Source of the DNA: an uncultured Planctomycetaceae bacterium
GTDB lineage: Bacteria; Planctomycetota; Planctomycetia; Planctomycetales; Planctomycetaceae
Assembly (NCBI GenBank): GCA_903898975.1
Contig: CAIUHT010001419.1
Location: 1-12,959 of the forward strand
DNA length: 12,959 bases
Reading direction: 5' to 3'
The translations under genes were made by a program, and so were the position numbers. The notes under the pieces are model-generated. The model worked only from the letters and a program-made list of their open reading frames with translations. It was not told where the DNA came from and ran no database searches. Shown in pieces: positions 1 to 7,008 of the stretch (its first letter is position 1; every line of letters starts with the position of its first letter).

Positions 1-2108
1 CTTCCGCCGTAGGGGCTGGTTCCATAGTCGTTAACCCCGTTGATCACGACCAGATCATCCATGGATCCGTAGATTCCACCCACGGCATCAATCGGCACTG
101 CCGGGGAGACGGCACGCGGATCGCCTGTGGCGATGGTTAATCCCTGATCGTCGGTCTCAACGAACTCCATGCCGATGTACCGGCCGAAAATCTCAAAGAT
201 TTCCCGCGCCCGATCCTTCTGCGCCTCGGTGATGGCGTTGTAAAGCAGGTTCTCTTGTGGATCGACGCCGTAGATCGTTTTGAAGTTGTAAAACTTTGTT
301 GGGATTGGCGACGGGGCGACCGGTGTGGTCCCTTCCGGCGCATCGTTGGATTCGCCGTCCAAAGGCAATTCGCGGTGACCAGGTTCGTCGTTCATACCTG
401 GCAGCGGCGGATAAAGCGGGCTGTTCGAGGGGACGGAGATCGTACCGTCGATTGAGAAGCCACCCCGGCCCAAGGTCCCCAGCCCCGTGGCTGTCGCGAA
501 GCTCGAGGTGTTGTCGTTCTGGGTGAGATTCCCTCCGCCCGAGATACGGACTCGGTACGTGCCCGTGCCGGTTCCGTTGGCCAAGCCCGCCTCGGTGATG
601 GGGTTGTAGCCAGCGTTCCCCGCCGCCGAAATCCCAATGTAATACAGGGTCGATCCGGTGAGGCCGGTCAAATTCAGGGTGTTGATGCCGGTCGCGATCT
701 GGACGCCAGCGGCTGTGAATGCGCGCAGTTGCACTCCGCTGGTAAAGCTCGGGTCCCGATCGGTAACAGTCACGGTGGCCGTGGTTCCAGCCGGTCCGGT
801 CCGGAAGGCGTAAAGATCGACATCCTGCCGATTGTCGCTCACGCCACCCTTATCACCCAGGTAACCGATGTCTTCAAAGTCTCCTGTGTTGGAATACAAC
901 GTCCCCACGTTCAGTGCCCGGGCAAGAACGTCGTTGGCGACCTGCGGGGCTCCGACCTGCAATCGGTAGGTCGCAACTGGCAAATCGGCTGAGAACAGCA
1001 GAACGGCGTTATTCCCAGACGCGTCGTAGCTGACCGAGTTAGGCAGGAACAGGCGCCCGGTCGCCACATCATTCAGCTGGTAGAAGGCTGGATTCTGGGC
1101 GGAATCGGGGTCGAGCTCATTCTGATTGAAATGAACAACGACGGCGTTCTTGGCTTGGCCTAATCCACCATCGGTGGCTGCCAGGAATCCCTGGTTCGCC
1201 AGTTGCAGACTGACTCGAGGCGTGAACGCTGGACTGGTCAGCAGCAATCCTTCCGGAGTCTGGCTGACGGTCACTCGCCGAGCCGCCGGAGTGGCAGGAG
1301 AACCCAGCTTCGACGCATTGAACGCCGCGGCAAACGACGCCGCCAGATCCTGAGCAGTCGCTCCGGGAACGAAATTCACAGGGATGCTGCCCGGCCGAAC
1401 AGTTCCCGTCCCTGTCACATCCAGGAACTCGAAGGTGACGGCGCCGGACCCGGCATCAATGGTCACCCGGTCTCCGCTGGACACCAGATTGGTGTCCCCG
1501 ACCAAGATGTTGATGCCCCGAGTGACTGGCTGCGGGACGACCGAAACCACCTGACCGCCGAAATCGACTCGAAAGTCGATGTTTGTGGTGACTCCGCTGT
1601 TGTAACGGTCGCCATTGGAGTCCCTCAGGTCGCCATCGATACTGACTCGGTAGAGATCGTCAGCGAGCGCGTCGGCAAAGCGATACGTGACCTGATTGGA
1701 GAGCGGACCCAGCCCAGCAAAACCTGCGGCCTGGATGATGTCATCGGAGGTTCCCAATCGGCCATCTGCACCAGCCCTGGAAACGCTGATCCCAGCGTCA
1801 ATCGTGGTGGCGTCAATCGTGGCGCCGGGGCTGAATGTGAAGACGAGTTCGCGTGGGGCGTCGGTCCGCAATTGACCACTGGCCAGAAAGCCACCGGTGT
1901 TCGGAGCGATCGTCACCAGTGACGGCCCGGCGAGGAGAGCCCGGCTCTCCAGCGATTCGGCAGCTGAGGCGAACTGTCCCGCCGGGACCTGCCGGCGCCC
2001 CCCTCCTGCCCCTCGCAACCGCTTGGGCGAAACCACCGTCAACCACCCGGGACGGCCCGTATTCAAAACCACGTTGCGGATATAGTCGGAGAGCGGAGCG
2101 AGACGCAT
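1..2108 (-). CDS. Giant exported multidomain protein with planctomycete LEPR-type motif (5' part, C-terminus outside window)
   Basis: An open frame of 702 codons runs from ATG at 2108 off the left edge. The start is supported by TTGGAG nine bases upstream and an in-frame TAG further up. The N-terminus is basic, with no classical signal peptide but with LESRALLA at residues 53-60, a variant of the LEPR-type motif near the N-terminus of many large planctomycete exported proteins. Visible regions in order: an SbsA-like Ig fold (about 61-150, including DGRLGTSDD), a linker region (about 197-320), a second Ig-like stretch (about 320-390), a PPC-type beta domain (about 392-523, with DVDLYAFRTGP), and the start of a second PPC-like unit (about 532-560) with DEPGHREL. 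Residues 605-665 (YNFKTIYGVDP, then REIFEIFGRYIGMEFVETDD) resemble the N-terminal half of a matrixin/serralysin-like metalloprotease, but no HExxH zinc motif lies inside the window. Export and a surface role are inferred; the protease call is tentative. Confidence 0.88.
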   Translation of the reverse strand, partial: MRLAPLSDYIRNVVLNTGRPGWLTVVSPKRLRGAGGGRRQVPAGQFASAAESLESRALLAGPSLVTIAPNTGGFLASGQLRTDAPRELVFTFSPGATIDATTIDAGISVSRAGADGRLGTSDDIIQAAGFAGLGPLSNQVTYRFADALADDLYRVSIDGDLRDSNGDRYNSGVTTNIDFRVDFGGQVVSVVPQPVTRGINILVGDTNLVSSGDRVTIDAGSGAVTFEFLDVTGTGTVRPGSIPVNFVPGATAQDLAASFAAAFNASKLGSPATPAARRVTVSQTPEGLLLTSPAFTPRVSLQLANQGFLAATDGGLGQAKNAVVVHFNQNELDPDSAQNPAFYQLNDVATGRLFLPNSVSYDASGNNAVLLFSADLPVATYRLQVGAPQVANDVLARALNVGTLYSNTGDFEDIGYLGDKGGVSDNRQDVDLYAFRTGPAGTTATVTVTDRDPSFTSGVQLRAFTAAGVQIATGINTLNLTGLTGSTLYYIGISAAGNAGYNPITEAGLANGTGTGTYRVRISGGGNLTQNDNTSSFATATGLGTLGRGGFSIDGTISVPSNSPLYPPLPGMNDEPGHRELPLDGESNDAPEGTTPVAPSPIPTKFYNFKTIYGVDPQENLLYNAITEAQKDRAREIFEIFGRYIGMEFVETDDQGLTIATGDPRAVSPAVPIDAVGGIYGSMDDLVVINGVNDYGTSPYGG
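1796..1825. repeat. Two 15-bp tandem units inside the giant protein gene
   Basis: Two adjacent 15-base units starting CGTCAATCGTGG match at 13 of 15 positions. On the minus strand they encode the repeated peptide TIDA-TTIDA near residues 97-104. It is an in-frame micro-duplication within the first Ig-like domain and probably has no separate function. Confidence 0.6.
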
Positions 2109-2117
2109 GACGCAGAA

Positions 2118-2123
2118 CTCCAA
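2118..2123 (-). promoter_or_regulatory. Ribosome binding site of the giant exported protein
   Basis: Read on the minus strand this is TTGGAG, nine bases before the ATG at 2108. It fixes the start of the giant protein, since the frame upstream soon meets a TAG. Confidence 0.55.
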
Positions 2124-2421
2124 GATCGGAACGAATGCCTAAACGCCTGAGGCGATGCGACTTCCCTCGACTGGCGGACCGGGACTGAAAGGTCCCAGCT
2201 CTCCCCGACCAGTGGAGGCCGCAATCCTCACTCGAACATCAACCTCCCGAGAGGACCAGTTCTCCCGGGATCAGTCACCGCCACACCAAGACCCCAGACG
2301 TCCCATCCTGACTGATCTCTGGACTCGTTCCTCCGTGAGCCCGCCCCTGAGGAGCACCAATCGCAGGGAACCGAACCCGCGCCTGTTCCCATTCGAGCTA
2401 AACTCCAAGGATCCATCTGAA

Positions 2422-2456
2422 ACACCAATGCTACCCTTGGGGTAGCGTACCGGTGT
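2422..2456. repeat. Imperfect hairpin with perfect 7-bp inner stem
   Basis: GCTACCC (2430-2436) pairs with GGGTAGC (2440-2446) across a 3-base loop. An outer ACACC (2422-2426) can pair with GGTGT (2452-2456), giving a two-step stem. No T-run follows on either strand, so it does not look like an intrinsic terminator. It could be an operator or RNA structure in the leader of the giant exported protein, or chance. Confidence 0.4.
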
Positions 2457-3046
2457 CACAATCTGGAGACTTGAGGCAAATGCGATTGAGCCCGACGACT
2501 TTGAGGCCCGTAGGAATCCTGCGACCCCTCGGATCATCCAGGTTGGCCAAGCTGGTCAAACCCCACGAGATCGACGCACTCCCAGGAGCGGACAATCGTA
2601 AGGGAGAGTCCAACAGGGGTGTATCCCTGAAATCACAGTTTTTTCAGGTGAGATCCTGAATTCGACCGCCAGCTGGAACGGGGAGTTGATCCCCGATTCA
2701 GAGGCGATCACGGGAGGTCCGCCGCCAGAGACTCCTGGTTGGAACAAAGTTCCCCAAAGGCGGCTTCTGGAACTCTCCTCCTCGATCGGCCGGTCTCGTC
2801 AGGGAAAAGCAACACTTCTCGGAGGACCGCTGCAACCGGTTCCGAGGTCAAAATCGATCGCAAGATTGCCAGGGCGAGACTGGCAAGATCTGCGGTCTAT
2901 TCCGTCTGTAGCATGGAATGATCCCGGAAACCGTTGAATCCGCTTCATTCGGCGCGGTTGGTTTACGCGCTGTTCCCGGATTCGTCCGATTTCAAGAACC
3001 AGTCTGTCTGTTCGTCTCAGTCCATCCTCAGGGAAGGGGATTAGCC

Positions 3047-3526
3047 GTGACCAAGCGCATTTTTGTCCATTTCCGAATCGGGCTCACTCTGGCCCTGTTT
3101 TCGACCTGCCTGGGAATGAACCCAGGTGCCCTCCAAGCTCAGGACGAATACTGCGATACCAACTGCGAAGAGGATTGCGGGGGTCAGCGGTGCAGCCTCG
3201 GCTACTCAATTGCTAGACACCTGAAACTCCAGAGTGTCTATGCGTTCCGTAAAATCTGCCGTCCGTATCGCCGGATGGCCGGCACCCCGGAGCAGCTCGC
3301 TCCCTGGGTCGAGCCTGCTCTTCCTTATAACACGGATCCATTCGGAGCATCCGCTCCTGCCGGGGGCGGCTTCGGCGGTGGGATCGGTGCGGGAGCACCC
3401 GGCGCAGCTCCTGGAATTCCCACCAGCTACGGAGGCTGGGCCGGAAACTCCGGATACGACAGTTTCGGGAGTTCGTACCGGTACACTCCCTCTGGACCGG
3501 CCATCCGTTATAATTCCGCTCCCTGA
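3047..3526 (+). CDS. Small secreted Cys- and Gly-rich protein
   Basis: I do not recognise a named family. The start chosen is GTG 3047, because it has AAGGGG seven bases upstream and begins a good signal peptide; the frame is open to 2918 but that extension gives no sensible N-terminus. The 159-residue product has a basic start (MTKRIFVHFR when initiated), a hydrophobic core to about residue 23 and a likely cleavage after ALQA at 31. The mature N-terminus is acidic with clustered cysteines (C36, C40, C44, C49 and later C71). A basic segment with KICRPYRR follows at 69-76, and from about residue 100 to the end the chain is rich in Gly, Ala, Pro, Ser and Tyr and probably disordered. The cysteine spacing suggests disulfides or metal binding outside the cytoplasm. 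It lies 63 bases before the DUF3467 gene and ahead of the shared terminator, so they are probably co-transcribed. Confidence 0.75.
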   Translation: MTKRIFVHFRIGLTLALFSTCLGMNPGALQAQDEYCDTNCEEDCGGQRCSLGYSIARHLKLQSVYAFRKICRPYRRMAGTPEQLAPWVEPALPYNTDPFGASAPAGGGFGGGIGAGAPGAAPGIPTSYGGWAGNSGYDSFGSSYRYTPSGPAIRYNSAP

Positions 3527-3589
3527 TGCGGGCTGAACTTCCCGCCGGGCTTTTCGGATCCCAGTGGAAACAACGGAGAACTAACTGTC

Positions 3590-3931
3590 ATGTCAACCCG
3601 CGGCGACGCCCCCGCCTCCAACCAGCCTCCCATCCAGCCCACCATCGAGCCCGCCGACCTGGAGCCGATCTACACCAATTTCGCACGGGTGACAGGATCT
3701 CCCGAGGAGTTGGTCCTGGACTTTGGCCTGAACACCGAACCGATGGGGAACCCCACGCATCCGGTGAAGGTCGACCAGCGGCTGGTGATGAATTACTTCA
3801 CCGCCAAGCGGTTGTGGATGACGCTGGGGGCCTCTTTGGCCCGGCATGAGGCCGCATTTGGGAAGCTGGAGATCGACATCATGAAGCGGGTTCGCCCGCA
3901 AACTTCTGGAGATGCTCCCGCTCAGGGCTAG
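3590..3931 (+). CDS. DUF3467 family protein
   Basis: This 113-residue protein matches the DUF3467 pattern along its core: IYTNFARVTGSPEELVLDFG at 27-46, then a PVKVDQRLVMNYFTAKRLW block at 58-76 and HEAAFGKLEIDI at 86-97. The family is small, cytoplasmic (no signal peptide or membrane segment) and of unknown function. The first 22 residues are Pro/Ala-rich and probably disordered. ATG 3590 has GGAG 11 bases upstream. The gene follows the secreted Cys/Gly-rich protein by 63 bases and is closed by a strong terminator, so the two make a likely bicistronic unit. No catalytic residues are evident; a structural or regulatory role is only a guess. Confidence 0.93.
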   Translation: MSTRGDAPASNQPPIQPTIEPADLEPIYTNFARVTGSPEELVLDFGLNTEPMGNPTHPVKVDQRLVMNYFTAKRLWMTLGASLARHEAAFGKLEIDIMKRVRPQTSGDAPAQG

Positions 3932-3975
3932 CGGATACGCCGGCACTGCCGGGCGATCCTCAACTGTCACGATTC

Positions 3976-4016
3976 TCCCGGGTTCGCTTCATGTTTGGCG
4001 AACCCGGGATTTTTTT
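3976..4016 (+). terminator. Strong intrinsic terminator after the DUF3467 gene
   Basis: TCCCGGGTTCGC (3976-3987) pairs perfectly with GCGAACCCGGGA (3998-4009), a 12-bp GC-rich stem with a 10-base loop, followed by seven T at 4010-4016. It ends the secreted-protein/DUF3467 transcript 45 bases after the DUF3467 stop and 39 bases before the first possible start of the SecA-like gene. Confidence 0.92.
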
Positions 4017-4055
4017 ACCTGAGGCCTGGATGGAAACACGTCCTGACTTCACCGG

Positions 4056-5984
4056 ATGTTCCCCGCGTGGCTCCTGGAACTGAACATGTGGAACCCGCTG
4101 CAGCCCCTGACCGACCGATTGGTCCCTCATGGCTGGGTCTCAACGACTGGACTGATTGAGCGGATCCTGCGCGATTCCGAAGCCCTGAGAGAGGTCTCGG
4201 ACGAAGACCTGAGGCTGAAGGGGGTCGAACTGAAGTGGAAAGCCCGCTCGGGAAGCGATCTGCTGCAGCTGCTGCCAAGTGCATTCTCCCTGATGCGAGA
4301 AGCGTGTCGCCGGAGTTTGGGCAAGGCCCACTATCCGGTGCAGTTGGCCGGGGCGATCGCGATTGCCCGGGGTGGATTGGCCGAAATGCAGACCGGTGAG
4401 GGGAAAACTCTGACCGCGGTGCTGCCCGCCTACCTGCGAGCACTGGTGGGACGGGGGGTGCATGTCATCACTGTGAACGACTATCTGGCTGAGCGCGACG
4501 CCAATGAAAACCGGCCTGCGTTCGACCTGTTGAGCATGACAGTGGGGTGCATCTTGACGCCCCAGTCAACGGAAGAGCGACGTGTGCAGTACAGCCGGGA
4601 TGTCACTTACGGAACTGCCAAGGAACTCGGATTTGACTTTCTGCGTGACCGGCTGCGGATGGATGAACCGGGGGGTGAGTCTCCCGTGCAGCGGGGTCAC
4701 TACTTCGCCCTGGTCGATGAGGCCGACAGCGTCTTGATCGACGATGCTCGGACCCCCCTGATCATTTCCACCGAAGAAACCACCCCGCCTCCCCTGCTGG
4801 CACTGTATCGCTGGGCGAACACGCTTGCCCCGGAATTGATTCGCGACGAGCACTTCGAATACGACCCGCACAAGCGCGATGCTGTACTGACCGAAGCGGG
4901 CTGTCGTCGGGTGCTGTTGGCTCCCCGGCCACTGCTGGTGAACCGCCACGAACCTGAAGTGATGTATCGACAGGTGGAGCGCGCCCTGACGGCCCACTAC
5001 GCGTTTCAGCTCGACCGCGACTACGTGATCAACCAGGAGCAGGAAATCCAGATCATCGATGAGTCGACCGGACGCATGATGGAAGGCCGGAAGTGGCAGC
5101 AGGGGCTGCATCAGGCCATTGAGGCCAAGGAACAGGTCCCGATTACCGACAAGACGATGTCTGCAGCCCAGGTAACCGTTCAGCGGTTTTTCAGGCAATA
5201 TGCTCACCTGGGAGGGATGACAGGAACAGCTGCGTCGGTCCGAGGCGAAGTTCGCAAGACCTATCGGATGTCGGTCACTGTCATCCCGACCCATCGACCC
5301 TGTATTCGAGCGGGGCTTCCAACCCGTGTTTTTGTCACTTGGCGCGACAAAGGACAAGCGGTGGTTGAAGAAGTGGAGCGGCTGGTCGCCGCCGGTCGCG
5401 CTATCCTGATTGGCACGCCCTCCGTTGTCGCCTCAGAGCGTCTCAGTGCCATGCTGCAGGACCGCGATGTGCATCATCAGCTGCTCAACGCCCGCAAGCT
5501 GAAGGAGGAAGCCGATATCATCTCCCAAGCCGGGAGGCGGGGCAAGGTGACAATCGCGACCAACATGGCCGGTCGAGGGACCGACATCCTGCTGGATGAC
5601 GATGTGCGAGCCCATGGAGGACTGCATGTCATCGCCACGGAACTCCACAGTTCGGCCCGCATTGACCGACAGCTGGTTGGAAGATCGGCCCGGCAGGGCG
5701 ACCCCGGCTCGTTCCAGTTCTTCGTCTCACTGGAAGATGAGCTGCTGAGCTGTCTCACTCCCCGGGAACTCGCCGCGCATCAACGTCGTGGCCGGGCGTG
5801 GAACCGGACTGAACTCCCAGCCAACCGGTTTCTTTTCCTGTTCGAGAACGCCCAGCGCCGGCTCGAAAAGCTGCATCGCAAAAGTCGGAAACTGATGCTC
5901 AAGCAGGAAGACCAGCGGTTCCGCAGTCACGTCGGTATGGGGCTGGACCCTTTTCTGGAATTGATCGACGATCCCGAGGGGTGA
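4056..5984 (+). CDS. Short SecA-like preprotein translocase ATPase (accessory SecA)
   Basis: SecA is the peripheral ATPase that drives proteins through SecYEG. The 642-residue frame has the SecA motor: Walker A MQTGEGKT (111-118), VNDYLAERD (140-148), YGTAKELGFDFLRD (185-198), Walker B VDEADSVLIDDARTPLIIS (220-238), IDESTGR (334-340) and GLHQAIEAKE (350-359), GGMTGTA (386-392), TNMAGRGTDI (502-511) and the arginine-finger motif GRSARQGDPGS (542-552). A preprotein-crosslinking region lies between about 240 and 335. After SLEDELL (558-564) fewer than 80 residues remain, ending with one basic helix like the first part of the helical scaffold. The helical wing, the two-helix finger and the C-terminal zinc/SecB tail are missing; canonical SecA is about 800-900 residues. 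ATG 4056 has no ribosome site; in-frame ATG 4086 has a weak TGGA and is an alternative. This is an accessory SecA homologue, not the housekeeping secA. Its substrate is unknown; the nearby secreted proteins are only possible clients. Confidence 0.9.
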   Translation: MFPAWLLELNMWNPLQPLTDRLVPHGWVSTTGLIERILRDSEALREVSDEDLRLKGVELKWKARSGSDLLQLLPSAFSLMREACRRSLGKAHYPVQLAGAIAIARGGLAEMQTGEGKTLTAVLPAYLRALVGRGVHVITVNDYLAERDANENRPAFDLLSMTVGCILTPQSTEERRVQYSRDVTYGTAKELGFDFLRDRLRMDEPGGESPVQRGHYFALVDEADSVLIDDARTPLIISTEETTPPPLLALYRWANTLAPELIRDEHFEYDPHKRDAVLTEAGCRRVLLAPRPLLVNRHEPEVMYRQVERALTAHYAFQLDRDYVINQEQEIQIIDESTGRMMEGRKWQQGLHQAIEAKEQVPITDKTMSAAQVTVQRFFRQYAHLGGMTGTAASVRGEVRKTYRMSVTVIPTHRPCIRAGLPTRVFVTWRDKGQAVVEEVERLVAAGRAILIGTPSVVASERLSAMLQDRDVHHQLLNARKLKEEADIISQAGRRGKVTIATNMAGRGTDILLDDDVRAHGGLHVIATELHSSARIDRQLVGRSARQGDPGSFQFFVSLEDELLSCLTPRELAAHQRRGRAWNRTELPANRFLFLFENAQRRLEKLHRKSRKLMLKQEDQRFRSHVGMGLDPFLELIDDPEG

Positions 5985-6170
5985 TCCAATCGCCTGAGGC
6001 AGGCCCCGGGACGATTCCTATTCGCGCTGGGTCTGAACTGAGCCTCAAACGCTGCCTTCCGCGGAACGAACTACGCCCAGTGAACTCGAAGTGAAGTGCA
6101 TTGGGTCAACCGAATACCGCGCATTTCGCCGCGAGCTCAACAACTGTTATCAACAAACTCGCTGGTCCGC

Positions 6171-6905
6171 TCAGCTTTCCGCGTGCGGTGGCCTGTCTCC
6201 TGCCAGCTCGGCCAAGGCATTCTCAGCGGCCCGCTGCTCTGCCTCTTTTTTGCTTCCCCCCCACGCAGGAGCAAACTCCCGCTCAGCGACGCGGGCGGCG
6301 ACCCGAAAACATTTGAGGTGATCTGGCCCGCGCTCATCAACAAGCCGGTAAACGGGGGTAGCTCCCCCTTCTTTCTGCACCTGCTGCTGCAACTGACTCT
6401 TGTAATTGCGACCGGCCTCCAACTCTGCGGCCTGCTCGATTTCGGTCTGCACCAATCGCTGCACCACATTGCGAGCCGCAAGCCACCCGCCGTCTAAAAA
6501 CACCCCGGCCACCAGTGACTCAAAGACCGCCGCTGAGACCGACGTGGGAACCTGTTCGTTGACTGCCAGTCCTTTTCCAAGCTGCATGCAGCCGGGCAAG
6601 CCGAGTGAATCGCTGATTCGAGCACAGGTGCTCCGACTGACAACGATCGACTTGATGCGGGTCAACTCCCCTTCCGGATGTTCGGGGTAGCTCTGGTACA
6701 GCGCTTCGCACACCACCAGCCCCAGGACGGAATCGCCAAGAAACTCGAGACGCTCGTTGGAGGCCAGTCGATGATTGGCGATTGAGGCGTGAGTCAGGCA
6801 TGTCTGGAGCAATCCCCGATCAGCGAACCGATAGCCCAGAGCTTGCTCACAGCGCTCCAAGGCCATCAGTAATTCGGGAGGAAGACCGGTTCGATCCAGC
6901 GTCAT
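6171..6905 (-). CDS. rnc: Ribonuclease III with altered active-site residue
   Basis: RNase III is a homodimeric, Mg-dependent nuclease that cleaves double-stranded RNA in rRNA and mRNA processing. The 244 residues have the usual length and order: an endonuclease domain (about 12-155) with signature NERLEFLGDSV (50-60), then a double-stranded RNA-binding domain (about 167-236) with the typical GSKKEAEQRAAENAL (217-231). Expected metal ligands E51, E54, D58, E80 and E129 are present. The position equal to E. coli D114 (A. aeolicus D107) is Ala126, in SAAVFESLVAG, where Asp is usual; the codon reads GCG. Lowered activity or a modified metal site is possible, but the retained E129 and intact RNA-binding domain argue for some function. 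The gene lies 103 bases downstream of the glycosyltransferase on the same strand and converges with the SecA-like gene. It has its own candidate promoter and no clear ribosome site. Confidence 0.95.
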   Translation of the reverse strand: MTLDRTGLPPELLMALERCEQALGYRFADRGLLQTCLTHASIANHRLASNERLEFLGDSVLGLVVCEALYQSYPEHPEGELTRIKSIVVSRSTCARISDSLGLPGCMQLGKGLAVNEQVPTSVSAAVFESLVAGVFLDGGWLAARNVVQRLVQTEIEQAAELEAGRNYKSQLQQQVQKEGGATPVYRLVDERGPDHLKCFRVAARVAEREFAPAWGGSKKEAEQRAAENALAELAGDRPPHAES

Positions 6906-6978
6906 AGGGAGCGCAGGCCGCAGCCCAAGAAGAGCCCCGCCCTCCAGACCTCTCCCAAGGCGGTGGAAATATTCTTTC

Positions 6979-7007
6979 TATGTAATCCGAGACTGTAGCG
7001 TTGTCAA
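6979..7007 (-). promoter_or_regulatory. Candidate sigma-70 promoter for RNase III
   Basis: On the minus strand a perfect TTGACA (7007-7002) is followed after 17 bases by TACATA (6984-6979). The -10 matches the consensus at only three positions. The -35 sits two bases beyond the glycosyltransferase stop, so RNase III could be transcribed alone with a leader of about 65-70 bases. Confidence 0.42.
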
Positions 7008-7008
7008 C

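Larger units (their letters stand above)
2109..3046. other. Long gene-poor region with short inverted repeats
   Basis: I could support no gene in this 938-base stretch. The reading frames in it are short, overlap one another on both strands, have no ribosome binding site and give low-complexity peptides rich in Ser, Arg and Pro. It lies between the divergent starts of the giant exported protein and the small secreted protein, so it should hold both promoters and leaders. I find no convincing -35/-10 pair. Short inverted repeats are present: GGGAC/GTCCC at 2181-2196, GCTACCC/GGGTAGC at 2430-2446 and CGGGGA/TCCCCG at 2679-2695. It could be plain intergenic DNA, a decayed gene or a site for an unannotated RNA. 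Confidence 0.5.

Noticed and set aside
1203..1922. A 239-codon plus-strand frame inside the giant protein gene
   Set aside because: The minus-strand frame is continuous for 702 codons with clear domain patterns; the plus-strand product is Arg/Asp-rich and unlike any family.
2155..2445. A 96-codon plus-strand frame in the long intergenic region
   Set aside because: The product is Pro/Arg/Ser-rich without pattern, there is no ribosome site, and equally long frames exist on the other strand at the same place.
2651..2701. CTGAAT/ATTCAG outer pair around the CGGGGA/TCCCCG hairpin, considered as a structured RNA
   Set aside because: The arms between inner and outer stems do not pair, and no T-run or conserved core is visible; it may be chance.
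3526..3849. A 107-codon plus-strand frame overlapping the DUF3467 gene
   Set aside because: It is in another frame of a clearly recognised DUF3467 gene and has an Arg/Pro-rich product.
4566..5357. A 263-codon minus-strand frame
   Set aside because: It is a shadow of the SecA-like gene.
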